Origin: Mesorhizobium sp. M1D.F.Ca.ET.043.01.1.1
Lineage (GTDB): Bacteria; Pseudomonadota; Alphaproteobacteria; Rhizobiales; Rhizobiaceae
Direction of reading: 5' to 3'
Length of the DNA stretch: 64,000 nt
Assembly (NCBI RefSeq): GCF_003952385.1
Contig: NZ_CP034444.1
Span: 496,001 to 560,000, forward strand
Part shown: positions 15,097 through 27,559 of the stretch, piece after piece
Layout of the letters: the number at the start of each line of letters is the position of its first letter
How positions within the stretch are numbered: the stretch's first letter is position 1
Translations under genes and position numbers: made by a program
Notes under the pieces: generated by a model
Seen by the model: only the letters and a program-made list of their open reading frames with translations
Database searches by the model: none
What the model was told of the DNA's origin: nothing

Positions 15097-15244
15097 CCCT
15101 TCTCCCCTTGTGGGAGAAGGTGTCGCCGAAGGCGACGGATGAGGGTGCTCCAGGGAAAGCCAGCGTCTCACTCCGCTGGAACACCCCTCATCCGTCTCGG
15201 CGCTGCGCGCCGATCCACCTTCTCCCACAAGGGGGAGAAGGAAG
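15097..15244. repeat. rhizobial 145-bp intergenic palindrome, copy 2
   Basis: A near-symmetric element: the ends CCCTTCTCCCCTTGTGGGAG and CTCCCACAAGGGGGAGAAGG, with internal CGGATGAGGG/CCCTCATCCG and the block GGCGCTGCGCGCCGATCC shared with the copies at 9268 and 46284. It fills most of the space between the cupin gene and fumC and could also act as a terminator or mRNA-stabilising hairpin. Confidence 0.85.
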
Positions 15245-15352
15245 AGGCTATACCCTTCAACCGATTTGCATCCTGCCCGCCCGTAATCTCCGCTTGATGC
15301 CATTTGTGCAACGCGATACGCCCTTGCCAAATCGACAGATCGGAGACTTGCC

Positions 15353-16750
15353 GTGAGCGCTGAAAAGACCAGAACCGAGACCGATACGTTCGGTCCCATA
15401 GAGGTGGCGGCCGACCGCTATTGGGGCGCGCAGGCGCAGCGTTCGCTGGGCAATTTCAAGATCGGCTGGGAAAAGCAGCCGGCCTCGATCGTGCGCGCTC
15501 TGGGTGTCGTCAAGCGCGCGGCGGCCGAAGTGAACATGGAGATGAAGCGGCTCGATCCCACCATCGGCAAGGCGATCGTGGACGCCGCGCAGGAAGTGAT
15601 CGACGGCAAACTCAACGACCATTTCCCGCTGGTAGTGTGGCAGACGGGCTCGGGCACGCAGTCCAACATGAACGCCAACGAGGTGATTTCGAACCGGGCG
15701 ATCGAGATGCTCGGCGGCGTCATGGGTTCCAAGAAGCCGGTGCATCCCAACGACCACGTCAATATGAGCCAGTCGTCGAACGACACCTATCCGACGGCCA
15801 TGCACATAGCCTGCGCCGAGCGGGTCGCGCATCATCTGATCCCAGCGCTCCATCACCTCCACAAGGCGCTCGACGCCAAGGCCCGCGCCTTCAACCACAT
15901 CATCAAGATCGGCCGCACCCACACGCAGGACGCCACCCCGCTGACGCTCGGCCAGGAGTTTTCCGGCTATGCCGCCCAGGTCGCGTCTTCGATCAAGCGC
16001 ATCGAGCAGACGCTGCCAGGCCTGCAGGAGCTGGCGCAGGGCGGCACCGCGGTCGGCACCGGCCTCAACGCGCCGGTGGGTTTTGCGGAAAAGGTCGCGG
16101 ACCGCATCGCTGCCGTCACCGGCATTTCCTTCGTGACGGCGCCGAACAAATTCGAGGCGTTGGCGGCGCATGATTCCATGGTGTTCTCGCATGGCGCGAT
16201 CAACGCGGCGGCGGCTGCACTGTTCAAGGTCGCCAACGACATCCGCCTGCTGGGCTCCGGCCCGCGCTCCGGTCTTGGCGAACTGTCGCTGCCGGAAAAC
16301 GAGCCGGGCTCCTCGATCATGCCTGGCAAGGTCAACCCGACCCAATGCGAGGCGCTGACGCAGGTCTGCGTGCAGGTGTTCGGCAACAACGCCGCGCTCA
16401 CCTTCGCCGGCAGCCAGGGCCATTTCGAGCTCAACGTCTACAACCCGCTGATGGCCTACAACTTCCTGCAGTCGGTGCAGCTGCTCGCCGACGCCTCCGT
16501 CTCCTTCACCGACAATTGCGTCGTCGGCATCGAGGCGCGCGAGGACAACATCAAGGCGGCGCTCGAGCGTTCGCTGATGCTGGTGACGGCGCTCGCCCCC
16601 ACCATCGGCTACGACAACGCCGCCAAGATCGCCAAGACCGCGCATAAGAACGGCACCACGCTGCGCGAGGAAGCTTTGGCCACCGGACTGGTCAGCGAAG
16701 CCGATTACGACCGGCTGGTGCGGCCCGCGGATATGACGCATCCGGGGTAA
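15353..16750 (+). CDS. fumC: fumarate hydratase, class II
   Basis: A 465-residue homotetrameric, iron-free fumarase that converts fumarate to L-malate in the citric acid cycle. It starts with [21 protein letters not shown], contains [13 protein letters not shown] and [17 protein letters not shown], and carries the superfamily signature [13 protein letters not shown] with the mobile-loop catalytic Ser. The length is the family norm. The start is GTG at 15353 with GGAGAC at 7 bases. It is a single-gene unit, with a repeat upstream. Confidence 0.97.
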   Translation: MSAEKTRTETDTFGPIEVAADRYWGAQAQRSLGNFKIGWEKQPASIVRALGVVKRAAAEVNMEMKRLDPTIGKAIVDAAQEVIDGKLNDHFPLVVWQTGSGTQSNMNANEVISNRAIEMLGGVMGSKKPVHPNDHVNMSQSSNDTYPTAMHIACAERVAHHLIPALHHLHKALDAKARAFNHIIKIGRTHTQDATPLTLGQEFSGYAAQVASSIKRIEQTLPGLQELAQGGTAVGTGLNAPVGFAEKVADRIAAVTGISFVTAPNKFEALAAHDSMVFSHGAINAAAAALFKVANDIRLLGSGPRSGLGELSLPENEPGSSIMPGKVNPTQCEALTQVCVQVFGNNAALTFAGSQGHFELNVYNPLMAYNFLQSVQLLADASVSFTDNCVVGIEAREDNIKAALERSLMLVTALAPTIGYDNAAKIAKTAHKNGTTLREEALATGLVSEADYDRLVRPADMTHPG

Positions 16751-16849
16751 GCGCTGGTTCGTATCCTTGGGCTGTGAAGTATTTGGCGGCGGGACAATTT
16801 GCTCCCGCCATCGAACATTGCGACATCAATTTCGCGCCGACCGAGCGAT

Positions 16850-16870
16850 CACAGGAACATAGAACCTGTG
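16850..16870. promoter_or_regulatory. palindrome upstream of the first doxX gene
   Basis: CACAGG-9-CCTGTG, a 21-bp inverted repeat 86 bases upstream of the doxX start. A second pair, ATAGAC (16887) and GTCTAT (16916), lies between. These look like regulator sites. No regulator gene adjoins, so the factor is unknown. Confidence 0.4.
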
Positions 16871-16955
16871 AACAATGTGTCGCCGCATAGACAGCTTTGG
16901 TGAACAGTCTCCATCGTCTATCTGACTGGACATTCAACCCACTCGGAGACTCGCC

Positions 16956-17378
16956 ATGTCCATCAACACTTCCGCCGCAGGTGCCGGCGCCGCATCGAAC
17001 AATTCCACCACCATCCTGCTCGGCCGCATCCTGCTTGCGGTCATCTTCCTGCTTTCCGGCTTCGGCAAGCTCACGGCCATTTCCGGCACCGCCGGCTACT
17101 TCGGCGCCCTCGGCCTGCCCGTGCCGACCGTAACGGCCGTTGTCGTCGGCCTGATTGAGCTGCTCGGCGGCCTCGCCATTCTCGTCGGCTTCCAGACGCG
17201 GATCGCCGCCTGGGTGCTCGCCATCTTCACGATCGCCACCGGGCTGGTTGCCCACACCGGCTGGGCCGATCAGATGCAGATGATCCAGTTCCTGAAGAAC
17301 CTGGCCATCACCGGCGGCTTCATCCTGCTCGCCTCCTCCGGCGCCGGCGCCTACTCGATCGACGCCAAGCGCGGCTGA
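16956..17378 (+). CDS. DoxX-family membrane protein (first paralogue)
   Basis: A 140-residue inner-membrane protein with four predicted helices: about 21-40, 62-82, 88-105 and 118-135. Family motifs are LLSGFGKL and ALGLPVPT, followed by GFQTRIAAW. DoxX proteins are linked to quinone-related or redox membrane functions, but this subfamily (YphA/DoxX-like) has no assigned reaction. A closely similar gene follows at 17559 after a terminator. Confidence 0.9.
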   Translation: MSINTSAAGAGAASNNSTTILLGRILLAVIFLLSGFGKLTAISGTAGYFGALGLPVPTVTAVVVGLIELLGGLAILVGFQTRIAAWVLAIFTIATGLVAHTGWADQMQMIQFLKNLAITGGFILLASSGAGAYSIDAKRG

Positions 17379-17452
17379 TCTTTGTTTGACGCAATTCCCG
17401 GCGAAGATCGTTTCCCGGAATTGTTCCCGGCCTTTCCTCCCAGGCCTGAATG

Positions 17453-17488
17453 AAAGCGGCGCGGAATTTTCCGCGCCGCTTTTTCGTT
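17453..17488 (+). terminator. intrinsic terminator between the two doxX genes
   Basis: AAAGCGGCGCGGAA pairs with TTCCGCGCCGCTTT around a 2-base loop, followed by a T-rich tail (TTTTTCGTTTTC). It separates the two paralogues into two transcription units, although some read-through is possible. Confidence 0.85.
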
Positions 17489-17558
17489 TTCTTGACGGCA
17501 GGCGTAAACTGCAAAGGCGGGCGCAATTCCGAAAGGAATGCCTGCAAGGGAGGCTGCA

Positions 17559-17981
17559 ATGTTTCGCAATGCACTGCTTCTTATCTCGCGGCTGCTGTTT
17601 GCCGCGCTGTTCGTGCCCTCGGGCTTTCAGGCGCTCGCCAACATCGCCGGCACGACGAGTTATTTCGCCGGCCTCGGCCTGCCGCTGCCGACTTTAGCCG
17701 CCTGGGGCACCGGCCTTTTCGAGCTGATCGCCGGATTGCTGATCCTGATCGGTTTCCAGACGCGGATCGTGGCACTTCTGCTTGCCGCCTTCGCCATCGT
17801 CGCCGGTTTCATCGGCCATTACGGCCAGGGCGCCGACGACGCCACGCTCGCCTTCCTGCACCAGCAGATGCTGATGAAGGACATCGCCATTGCCGGCGGC
17901 TTCCTGGCGCTGGCCATGGCCGGCGCCGGCGCTTGGTCGGCGGATGGCCGCAGCTTCGGAATCGGCGCCGAGGTGACGTGA
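17559..17981 (+). CDS. DoxX-family membrane protein (second paralogue)
   Basis: A 140-residue four-helix membrane protein. It shares the pattern SGFxxL..I.GT..YF..LGLPLPT...GL.EL..GL.IL.GFQTRI with the protein at 16956, so the pair arose by duplication. The ATG at 17559 has GGGAGG at the right distance. It ends 5 bases before the convergent ppx gene stops. The molecular role is unknown. Confidence 0.9.
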   Translation: MFRNALLLISRLLFAALFVPSGFQALANIAGTTSYFAGLGLPLPTLAAWGTGLFELIAGLLILIGFQTRIVALLLAAFAIVAGFIGHYGQGADDATLAFLHQQMLMKDIAIAGGFLALAMAGAGAWSADGRSFGIGAEVT

Positions 17982-17985
17982 TCCG

Positions 17986-19517
17986 CTATTTTACCGAAAC
18001 GCTTGGCCCGCCCTCGACCGCCAGCACCAGGCGGCGGTTGGTGATGCGCGCCAGTTGCGCCAGGCGGCCGGCCGGGCGCTCGCCATAGAGATCGGTGAGC
18101 GAGGCCGGCAGCACCAGCGCCAGCGCGCCGTTGCCGCGGTTTTCCCATTTCAGCCTCGGCATCACGCCGGGCATCGCCGCCGTCATCAGGTAGACGACGC
18201 GCATCATCGCAGCCAGCACGCGAGCGCGCTCGAGGATGCGCGGCGGCGCCAGCGCCTTGATCTCGGGCGCAATGCCGTCGTTGAAGATGCCGTCATGGCG
18301 GTAGGCGCTGGCCAAAGCCAGATAGGCGCGGCCGGGATGGTCGACGCCGATGAAGGAGGCATGCGCGATGATGTTGAGCGACTGCCGGCCGCGATATTCG
18401 GGATGCGCGCGCCAGCCGATATCGGCGAGCAGGCAGGCGGCATGGCGGTAGCGTGCTTCGTCCACCGTCTCATCGATGCCGAAGGCCTTGAAAGCCTTGC
18501 CGGTCCATTCGACGAGATCATGCGCGTGGTGGACCGAGCGCGAGCGCAGGAGCGCCAGCTCTTCCGCCGCCGAGATTAGCGGATCGGCCCTCTGCTCGGC
18601 CGCGTCGAGCAGGGAATAGAGGAAGCCTTCGCGCACGCCCTGGGCCGAGACAACGATCTTCGACGGCTGCATCGCCGCCATGATCTCCTGCAGCACGACG
18701 GCGCCGTAGGGCAGCAGCGAGCGGCGGTTCTTGGAAACGCCTTCGATGCCCTTGACCTTCTCGACTTCGCCCTTGGCCACCTGCCTGAGGAAGGTCTGGG
18801 TGCTATCGGCGGCGATCTCGTAATGATGCATGACGCCGAGCGGATAATTGTTCATCTCCATGTGCAGCCGGGCGAGATTTCGCCAGGTGCCGCCGACGGC
18901 GTAGAAGACCCTGCCCTGCCCGCCCTTCAAGAGCTTCGCCCGCGCCAGTTCCTGGCGCGCGATCTTCTGCGCCTGGACGAGCGAGTTCTTCGCCATGTCC
19001 TGCAGGCGCAGGCCGCCGAGCGGCAGCGTGATGCCGTCGCCGATCGTTTCGCCATTGATGTCGATGAGTTCCAGGCTGCCGCCGCCAAGGTCGCCTGCGA
19101 TGCCGTTGGCCGGGTGGAAGCCGGAGATGACGCCGAGCGCCGAGTAATGCGCCTCCTGCCGGCCGGAGAGCACCCGGATCTCGGTCTTCAGCACATCCTC
19201 GGCGCGGTGAATGAAATCCGGGCCGTTGACCGCCTCGCGGGCGGCCGCGGTTGCCAGCACATACATATGCTCGGCGCCGGCTTGATCCGAAAGCGCGCGG
19301 AAACGGCGGAACTCCTCCATCGAGCGCGTCACCGCCTCGGGATCGAGCTTGCCTGTCGACACGATGCCGCGGCCTAGGCCGGCCAGCATTTTTTCGTTGA
19401 ACAAAAGCGTCGGCGAACGCGCCAGCCCTTCATAGACGACGAGGCGGATCGAGTTCGATCCGATGTCGATGATCGACAGCGGCCGCCGGTCCTGGAGCCG
19501 GCCCTGGGAAATAGAAA

Positions 19518-19521
<4 letters not shown>
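17986..19521 (-). CDS. ppx: exopolyphosphatase / Ppx-GppA family phosphatase
   Basis: A 511-residue protein of the ASKHA fold. The N-terminal ATPase-like motif [16 protein letters not shown] is near residue 20, and DLGGGSLEL is the second phosphate-binding loop near 145. The C-terminal part (about 310-500) is the HD-like helical domain of Ppx ([33 protein letters not shown]). It releases phosphate from polyphosphate or pppGpp. Its start overlaps the ppk stop by 4 bases (ATGA), so it is coupled to ppk. Confidence 0.93.
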
Positions 19522-21713
<2,192 letters not shown>

Positions 21714-21793
21714 GGTTCCTCGTCCGCAGCCTTTCTCTTTGAGCGCCATACACCGCAGGGCGCGCATGATCGACGCTCTAACACGCTTTTGTG

Positions 21794-21839
21794 ACGCATG
21801 ATCGGTCACGGAATCGCTCCGATTCCCAAGGTCATGCGT
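21794..21839. repeat. nested inverted repeat between ppk and the zinc-finger gene
   Basis: The outer arms ACGCATGA (21794-21801) and TCATGCGT (21832-21839) enclose a perfect inner hairpin GGAATCG-CTC-CGATTCC (21810-21826). The form recalls common rhizobial intergenic palindromes. It lies in the ppk promoter region. Confidence 0.6.
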
Positions 21840-21953
21840 TTAACCGGCTCAACTTATCCTCTGCCAGCCTTTTGCGACAGTTTCATTTCATCGATCTTGC
21901 AAACTGCCCGGTTATGATCCAGATGCAAACGGGCCGAACTGAAGGAGACGACG

Positions 21954-22199
21954 ATGGCAGGCGGTACCATTCCCCATTTCCAGAACGACGCGGGCCATCC
22001 GGCGATCGATATCGGCGTGAAGGAATTCATGTGCACCGGCGCCAATCCGCCCTTCGATCATCCGCATGTGTTCCTCGACATGGGCGACGACAACGAAAAG
22101 GTCTGCCCCTATTGCTCGACGCTCTACCGCTATTCGGCCAAGCTGAAGGCGACGGAAACCGAGCCTGCCGGCTGCCTCTTTATCGACCAGGCCGCCTGA
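21954..22199 (+). CDS. CHCC-type zinc-finger protein
   Basis: An 81-residue protein related to the zf-CHCC domain of mitochondrial complex I subunit NDUFS6. The ligands are likely the Cys in KEFMCTGANPPFDHPHVF, a His in the same stretch and KVCPYCSTLY. Alphaproteobacteria have such proteins with complex I. The ATG at 21954 follows GGAGACGACG. The FAD monooxygenase gene follows after 29 bases and may be co-transcribed. Confidence 0.88.
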   Translation: MAGGTIPHFQNDAGHPAIDIGVKEFMCTGANPPFDHPHVFLDMGDDNEKVCPYCSTLYRYSAKLKATETEPAGCLFIDQAA

Positions 22200-22228
22200 T
22201 CCCGCTTCGCCTGGTTGGCTGCTAGACC

Positions 22229-23464
22229 ATGAATGAGGCGCGGTCCCGGCAGGTCGTCATCGCCGGGGCCGGCATCGCCGGGCTGACCGCGGCATTGGCC
22301 TTTGCCGAGCGCGGCCATGCCGTCACGGTCCTGGAACAGGCCAGGCAACTCGAAGCTGCGGGCGCCGGGCTCCAGCTTTCTCCCAACGCGACGCGCATCG
22401 TGCGCCGGCTTGGCGCGCTCGACCGGTTGCGGCCGAGCGCGATCAGGCCGGAAGCGGTGGTGCTGAAGGACGCCGCAACCTTGCGCGAGTTGGCGCGTGT
22501 GCCGCTGGGTCAGGCCGGCGAACGGCGTTGGGGCGCGCCCTATCTGGTGGCGCATCGCGCCGACCTGCAAGCGGCCTTGACGGCGCGGACGGCGGAGCGT
22601 CCCGAGATCCAGCTTGTCACCGGCGCGCGGGTTACAGGCATCGCGGTGGCACCGCAAAATATCGTCGTCACGGTGCAAGGAGACGGCGGCGGCGCGGAGG
22701 TTGCCGCAGGCCTTTTGGTGGGCGCCGACGGCGTATGGTCGTCGGTCAGGTCACAGCTTGCCGGCAAGGATCCCGCTTTCACGAGAAGCCGGTTCTCCGG
22801 CGAGTTGGCCTGGCGCGCCACGGTGGCGGCCGAAAGCGCCGCCGGACAGACCTTTGCGGCGATCGGCGCCGCCGCCTGCGTCACCACATTCCTCCATCCC
22901 GGCTTCCATATGGTCGCCTATGCGGTGAGCAAGGGCAGCGCCTTCAACCTCGCCGCCTTCACCAAGGGCGAACGCATCGCCGAAGGCTGGTCCGGCCATG
23001 CCGATCCCGCAATTCTCGCGAAAGCCATGCGCGGCACGTCGCCCGAACTGGCGAGGCTTGCCGCCTTGGCCGGGCCATGGACGGCGTTTCCGATCCACAC
23101 CGTCGAACAGCGGCGCTGGACGATGCCGGAGGGAATCGCGCTGATCGGCGACGCCGCGCATGCCATGACGCCGTTCGCGGCTCAAGGCGCGGCGATGGGA
23201 ATTGAAGACGCCTCGATGCTCGCCAATCTGGTCGCCGACTTCCCCGGCGATGTGAAGCAAAGCCTCACCGTCTGGGAAAACCTGAGGGGACCGCGCGTCG
23301 AAGCGGTGCTCAGGCGCGGCGCGCTCAACCGGCTGGCGTGGCATGCCTGGGGTCCGGTGGCCATCGCGCGCAACCTGGTGCTTGCAACGCGGCCGGCAGA
23401 GAAGCTCGCGGCGGATCTGGACTGGCTGTATGGGTGGGAGGAGAGCAAGGTTGTGAGACGGTAG
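22229..23464 (+). CDS. FAD-dependent monooxygenase (salicylate hydroxylase-like)
   Basis: A 411-residue group A flavin monooxygenase. It has the GxGxxG dinucleotide motif VVIAGAGIAGLTAAL at residues 9-23, the middle DG motif (LLVGADGVWSSVR) and the C-terminal GDAAHAMTPFAAQGAAMGIEDA region that binds the FAD phosphates. It probably hydroxylates an aromatic acid with NAD(P)H. The substrate cannot be read from the sequence. It starts 29 bases after the zinc-finger gene. Confidence 0.9.
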   Translation: MNEARSRQVVIAGAGIAGLTAALAFAERGHAVTVLEQARQLEAAGAGLQLSPNATRIVRRLGALDRLRPSAIRPEAVVLKDAATLRELARVPLGQAGERRWGAPYLVAHRADLQAALTARTAERPEIQLVTGARVTGIAVAPQNIVVTVQGDGGGAEVAAGLLVGADGVWSSVRSQLAGKDPAFTRSRFSGELAWRATVAAESAAGQTFAAIGAAACVTTFLHPGFHMVAYAVSKGSAFNLAAFTKGERIAEGWSGHADPAILAKAMRGTSPELARLAALAGPWTAFPIHTVEQRRWTMPEGIALIGDAAHAMTPFAAQGAAMGIEDASMLANLVADFPGDVKQSLTVWENLRGPRVEAVLRRGALNRLAWHAWGPVAIARNLVLATRPAEKLAADLDWLYGWEESKVVRR

Positions 23465-23493
23465 GACGTCTGACGGGCGAGAAAGTTGGATAG

Positions 23494-23536
23494 GCTGGCG
23501 GGACAGAGGGGGCGCGAAGGAACGAGGCGCTCGCCG
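23494..23536. repeat. rhizobial intergenic repeat, copy 2 of the 1.06-kb family
   Basis: GGCGGGACAG (23497-23506) runs straight into GGGGCGCGAAGGAACG (23509-23524), the same two blocks as at 1064-1079 and 1143-1152. It lies in the convergent gap between the monooxygenase and the DUF2459 gene. Confidence 0.6.
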
Positions 23537-23560
23537 TTTTCCCGTCCTGGCCGCCAGCTC

Positions 23561-24226
23561 TTAATTATGCAACTCCAACGACCACCCCAGCGACACCGGC
23601 AGCGGGTTCCACCAGCCGGTGCGCAGGCCCGCAACGCGCAAGCCGGCCGCCGTCCAGGTGTTGCAGCCGACCAGCGCGTTGAAATGGCCCTTGGCTTCGT
23701 AGAAGCGGTCGAAAGTTGAATATCCGGCATTGCCGATGAGCATCGGCCCGTTCGAGCCCTGTCGGAAGCTCGCGGCGATATAGTCTAGAAGTGCGAAGAA
23801 ATGCTGCTCGTCGACGTCGAAGCCGGCGACGTCCGGGTGCGGCTCGGCGATCGCGCCGGCGACATCGACATGCATGACCGAGGCATCGAGCGTCAACGCC
23901 TTCAGGACAGGCGCGGCCTTCAAATCCGACCAGGTCGGCGTCTCCAGATAGAAGGCGCGACCGCCCCAGCCGAAGACGACGTAGCGCGCCTCCGGCGCAT
24001 CGACCGGCAGGCCGGCATCGGCGAGAAAATGGAAGCGCCGGCGCACGCCGTCGTCGACCGGTATCGCGATGTCGGTGTGGATCGGGTTGCTCAGCACCAG
24101 TATGTGACGAGTGCCCTCACCCGCGGCGGCCGCCGGCCAGAGCGGACGCGGCACCAGCGTGCCGAGCATCGCGGCAACCACCGCCGCGACGGCCAGCATG
24201 GCCAGGAAGCGCCAGAGCTTTCTCAT
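23561..24226 (-). CDS. DUF2459 / TIGR02117 family protein
   Basis: A 221-residue protein with an N-terminal membrane anchor or signal (LWRFLAMLAVAAVVAAMLG, residues 4-22). Family features are ILVLSNPIHTDIAIP, YVVFGWGGRAFYLETPTWSDLK, MHVDV and CNTWTAAGLRVAG near the end, with conserved His, Asp and Cys residues that suggest a hydrolase-like fold. The function is unknown. I chose the ATG at 24226, as the frame upstream is arginine-rich and unlike the family. The aap terminator lies upstream of it. Confidence 0.85.
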   Translation of the reverse strand: MRKLWRFLAMLAVAAVVAAMLGTLVPRPLWPAAAAGEGTRHILVLSNPIHTDIAIPVDDGVRRRFHFLADAGLPVDAPEARYVVFGWGGRAFYLETPTWSDLKAAPVLKALTLDASVMHVDVAGAIAEPHPDVAGFDVDEQHFFALLDYIAASFRQGSNGPMLIGNAGYSTFDRFYEAKGHFNALVGCNTWTAAGLRVAGLRTGWWNPLPVSLGWSLELHN

Positions 24227-24274
24227 CAAGATGCGGCGCCCCCCGTTCAATCGAGCCAGTCGATCGCCCCGAAC

Positions 24275-24308
24275 AACAGAAAAGCCCGGCCGTTTCGCGG
24301 CCGGGCTT
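24275..24308 (-). terminator. intrinsic terminator of the aap operon
   Basis: AAGCCCGGCCG (24282-24292) pairs with CGGCCGGGCTT (24298-24308) around TTTCG. On the minus strand the stem is followed by TTTTCTGTTGTT. It lies 21 bases after the aapP stop. Confidence 0.85.
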
Positions 24309-24329
24309 CGCAAATGGTGTCCGATCCGC

Positions 24330-25133
24330 TCAGTGCAGGATCTGCGACAGGAACAGTTTCGTGCGCTCGTGGCGCGGATGGTCGAAGAACTCGGCCGGCG
24401 TGTTCTGCTCGACGATCTGGCCCTGGTCCATGAAGATCACCCGGTTGGCGACCTTGCGGGCAAAGCCCATCTCGTGGGTGACGCAAAGCATGGTCATGCC
24501 TTCTTCGGCGAGGCCGACCATCGTCTCCAGCACTTCCTTGATCATTTCGGGGTCGAGCGCCGAGGTCGGCTCGTCGAACAGCATGATGCGCGGGTTCATG
24601 CACAGCGAGCGCGCGATCGCCACGCGCTGCTGCTGGCCGCCGGAGAGCTGTCCCGGATATTTGTTGGCCTGTTCCGGGATCTTGACGCGCTTGAGGAAAT
24701 GCATGGCGATCTCCTCGGCTTGCTTCTTGGGCGTCTTGCGCACCCAGATCGGCGCCAGCGTGCAGTTCTCCAGGATGGTGAGGTGCGGGAAGAGGTTGAA
24801 GTGCTGGAACACCATGCCGACCTCGCGGCGCACCTCGTCGATCTTCTTCAGATCGTTGGTGAGTTCCTTGCCGTCGACGATGATCTTGCCCTTCTGATGC
24901 TCTTCCAGCCGGTTGATGCAGCGGATCATGGTCGACTTGCCGGAGCCGGACGGACCGCAGATGACGATGCGCTCGCCGCGCATCACCTTGAGGTTGATGT
25001 CCTTCAGCACATGGAACTCGCCGTACCATTTGTGCATGCCGACGATGTCGATGGCGACATCGGTGGTCGAGACATGCATCTTCTTGGCATCGACCTTGAT
25101 GTCTTCCGCGCTGACGGCGTTTTCGGTGCTCAT
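24330..25133 (-). CDS. aapP: general L-amino acid ABC transporter, ATP-binding protein
   Basis: A 267-residue ATPase of the polar amino acid (GlnQ/HisP) group. Walker [10 protein letters not shown] is at residues 60-68, then the Q-loop ([10 protein letters not shown]), the signature LSGGQQQR and Walker [15 protein letters not shown]. It energises AapQM-mediated uptake of many L-amino acids in rhizobia. The last gene of aapJQMP, 14 bases after aapM. The ATG at 25133 follows AGGGGAATTGG. Confidence 0.96.
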   Translation of the reverse strand: MSTENAVSAEDIKVDAKKMHVSTTDVAIDIVGMHKWYGEFHVLKDINLKVMRGERIVICGPSGSGKSTMIRCINRLEEHQKGKIIVDGKELTNDLKKIDEVRREVGMVFQHFNLFPHLTILENCTLAPIWVRKTPKKQAEEIAMHFLKRVKIPEQANKYPGQLSGGQQQRVAIARSLCMNPRIMLFDEPTSALDPEMIKEVLETMVGLAEEGMTMLCVTHEMGFARKVANRVIFMDQGQIVEQNTPAEFFDHPRHERTKLFLSQILH

Positions 25134-25147
25134 GGCCAATTCCCCTT

Positions 25148-26305
25148 TTATCGTTTGTAGCCGGTGTCGAGCCGGCGTTCAGTGTACATTGAATAGCGCG
25201 ACATGCCGAAGCAAAACAGCCAGAACACGAAGGCCGCGAAGACAAGACCGGATTTCGCGGTTTGCGGCGTCGCCCAGTTGGGGTCGGTAAAGTTCAGCTT
25301 CACCACGCCGAGCAGGTCGAACATCGAGATGATCAGCACCAGGCTGGTGTCCTTGAACATGCCGATGAAGGTGTTGACGATGCCGGGAATGACCAGCTTC
25401 AAGGCCTGCGGCAATACGATCAGCCCCATCTTCTGCCAATAGCCGAGGCCGAGCGAATCGGCGCCCTCATATTGGCCCTTCGGGATCGCCTGAAGGCCGC
25501 CGCGCACCACCTCCGCCATATAGGCGGCGGCAAACAGCGACACGCCGATCAGCGCCCTGAGAAACTTGTCGAAAGTGACGCCCGCCGGGAGAAACAACGG
25601 CAGCATGACGCTGGCGAAGAAAAGCACGGTGATCAGCGGGATGCCGCGCACCGTTTCGATGAAGACGACGCAAAGCCATTTGATGATCGGCATCTTGGAG
25701 CGTCGGCCGAGCGCCAGGACCACGCCGAGCGGCAGCGACACCGCGATGCCGACGAAGGAGAGGCTGAGCGTGACCAGCAGCCCGCCCCAGCGTGACGTCT
25801 CGACAGCCGGCAACCCGAAAACGCCGCCCGTCAGCAGGAAGAAGGCGACCACAGGCAGCGCCAGAAAGAGCAGGATGGCGTTCAACCCCTTGCGCGGCAC
25901 GCGCGGGATCAGCATCGGCGCCAAAAGCGCCACGAACAGGATGGCGGCCACGATGGGCCGCCAGCGCTCCTCGACCGGATAGGTGCCGAACATGAACTGA
26001 CCGAACTTGGCGTTGACGAAGGCCCAGCAGGCGCCGGTCCAGCCGTCGGGCTGAATGCCGCCCTGGGAGGCGGTGGTGCAAACCGTGCGATCCGGCCCGG
26101 TCCACTGCGCGTTGATGAAGGCCCAGTTGAGGACCTGCGGCAGGATCCAGGCAACGATGGCGATGCCGAGGATGGTGAGGATGGCATCGCCGACCGAACC
26201 GACGAGGTTCTTGCGCACCCAGGCATAGGCGCCGCGTTCGGTGGGCGGCGCCGGCTGCGCCAGCGCCATCTCGGTGCGCACCCAGGACAAGTCGTGCTCC
26301 TGCAT
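25148..26305 (-). CDS. aapM: general L-amino acid ABC transporter, permease AapM
   Basis: A 385-residue inner-membrane permease of the HisMQ type. A long N-terminal part with extra helices and a periplasmic insert precedes the six-helix core. The EAA loop for contact with AapP is at about residue 290 ([23 protein letters not shown]). It pairs with AapQ. It starts 4 bases after the aapQ stop. Confidence 0.96.
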   Translation of the reverse strand: MQEHDLSWVRTEMALAQPAPPTERGAYAWVRKNLVGSVGDAILTILGIAIVAWILPQVLNWAFINAQWTGPDRTVCTTASQGGIQPDGWTGACWAFVNAKFGQFMFGTYPVEERWRPIVAAILFVALLAPMLIPRVPRKGLNAILLFLALPVVAFFLLTGGVFGLPAVETSRWGGLLVTLSLSFVGIAVSLPLGVVLALGRRSKMPIIKWLCVVFIETVRGIPLITVLFFASVMLPLFLPAGVTFDKFLRALIGVSLFAAAYMAEVVRGGLQAIPKGQYEGADSLGLGYWQKMGLIVLPQALKLVIPGIVNTFIGMFKDTSLVLIISMFDLLGVVKLNFTDPNWATPQTAKSGLVFAAFVFWLFCFGMSRYSMYTERRLDTGYKR

Positions 26306-26309
26306 GGCT

Positions 26310-27497
26310 CTACCTCTCCACCAGCGCCATTCTGGCGTTGACGACGTTCATCACCGCGGAGGTGATGAGGCTCAGCACCAGATAGGCGATCATCATGATG
26401 AACACGCCCTCGACCGCCTGCCCGGTCTGGTTGAGCACCGTGCCCGCGACGGCGGTGAGATCGGGATAGCCGATGGCGATCGCCAGCGACGAGTTCTTAG
26501 TCAGGTTCAGATACTGGCTGGTCAGCGGCGGGATGATGATGCGCATCGCCTGCGGGATTACCACCAGGCGCAGGATCGGACCGGAGCGCAGGCCAAGCGC
26601 GCCCGCGGCCTCGCTCTGGCCTTTGCTGACGCCTTTGATACCGGCGCGCACGATCTCGGCGATGAAGGCCGCCGTGTAGCAGGACAAAGCCAGGTAGAGC
26701 GACAGGAATTCGGGTTTGACCTGGAAGCCGCCGGTGAGATTGAAGGTCGACTGCTTCGGGAAGTCGAAGGTGAGCGGCATGCCGGCAAGCAGGAAGGCGA
26801 GCACGGGCAGGCCGACGATCAGCGCGACCGATGTCCACAACACCGGAAACTGCTGACCGGTCGCCATCTGCCGCTGGCGCGCCCGGTGCGCGACGAACCA
26901 CGCCATGGCGAGCGCCACGACGAAAGCGACCAGAATCAGCCAGGAGCCGTCGCCCCAGACGGCGCTCGGGAAGTAGAAGCCGCGCTGGTTGAGGAACGAA
27001 CCGAACGGCAGGTGATAGCTCTCGCGCGGCGGCGGCAGCACCGCGAGCACGCCCGAATACCAGAAGAAGATGACCAGCAGCGGCGGGATGTTGCGGAAGA
27101 TTTCCACATAGACCGTGCAAATCTTGCGGATCAGCCAGTTGTGAGACAGGCGGCCGACGCCGATGACGAACCCGATGATGGTCGCGGTGATGATGCCGGC
27201 GATGGCTACGATGATCGTGTTGACGAGGCCTACGAGGATGGCACGGCCGTAGGTCGAATCGGAGGTGTAGGCGATCGGCGTATCCGAGATGTCGAAGCCG
27301 GCCCTGCCCTTCAGGAAGCCGAAGCCGGAAGCGATGTGAAGGCGCTGGAGGTTCTCGATGACGTTATGGACGATCCACCAGACCGAACCGAACAGGAGGA
27401 TCACCACCAGCGTCTGAAAGAACAGGGCGCGTATTTTCGGGTCATTGATGAAGGAGCCGCGACTCGGCTCCTCACGAAGGATTTCCTGCGAAGCCAT
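26310..27497 (-). CDS. aapQ: general L-amino acid ABC transporter, permease AapQ
   Basis: A 395-residue inner-membrane permease. The core contains the EAA motif near residue 300 ([19 protein letters not shown]), and the C terminus [21 protein letters not shown] is typical of AapQ/BztB. It forms the heterodimeric channel with AapM. It starts 62 bases after aapJ with AGGGGATCG before the ATG. Confidence 0.96.
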   Translation of the reverse strand: MASQEILREEPSRGSFINDPKIRALFFQTLVVILLFGSVWWIVHNVIENLQRLHIASGFGFLKGRAGFDISDTPIAYTSDSTYGRAILVGLVNTIIVAIAGIITATIIGFVIGVGRLSHNWLIRKICTVYVEIFRNIPPLLVIFFWYSGVLAVLPPPRESYHLPFGSFLNQRGFYFPSAVWGDGSWLILVAFVVALAMAWFVAHRARQRQMATGQQFPVLWTSVALIVGLPVLAFLLAGMPLTFDFPKQSTFNLTGGFQVKPEFLSLYLALSCYTAAFIAEIVRAGIKGVSKGQSEAAGALGLRSGPILRLVVIPQAMRIIIPPLTSQYLNLTKNSSLAIAIGYPDLTAVAGTVLNQTGQAVEGVFIMMIAYLVLSLITSAVMNVVNARMALVER

Positions 27498-27559
27498 GAA
27501 CGATCCCCTGGAAAGAGAAGCCGGGAGGCAGACTGTCTGCCCCCCGGATCACGTTTCGA

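Noticed and set aside
15257..16741. Open frame of 494 codons opposite fumC
   Set aside because: Antisense to fumarase; His/Arg-rich composition typical for a shadow frame.
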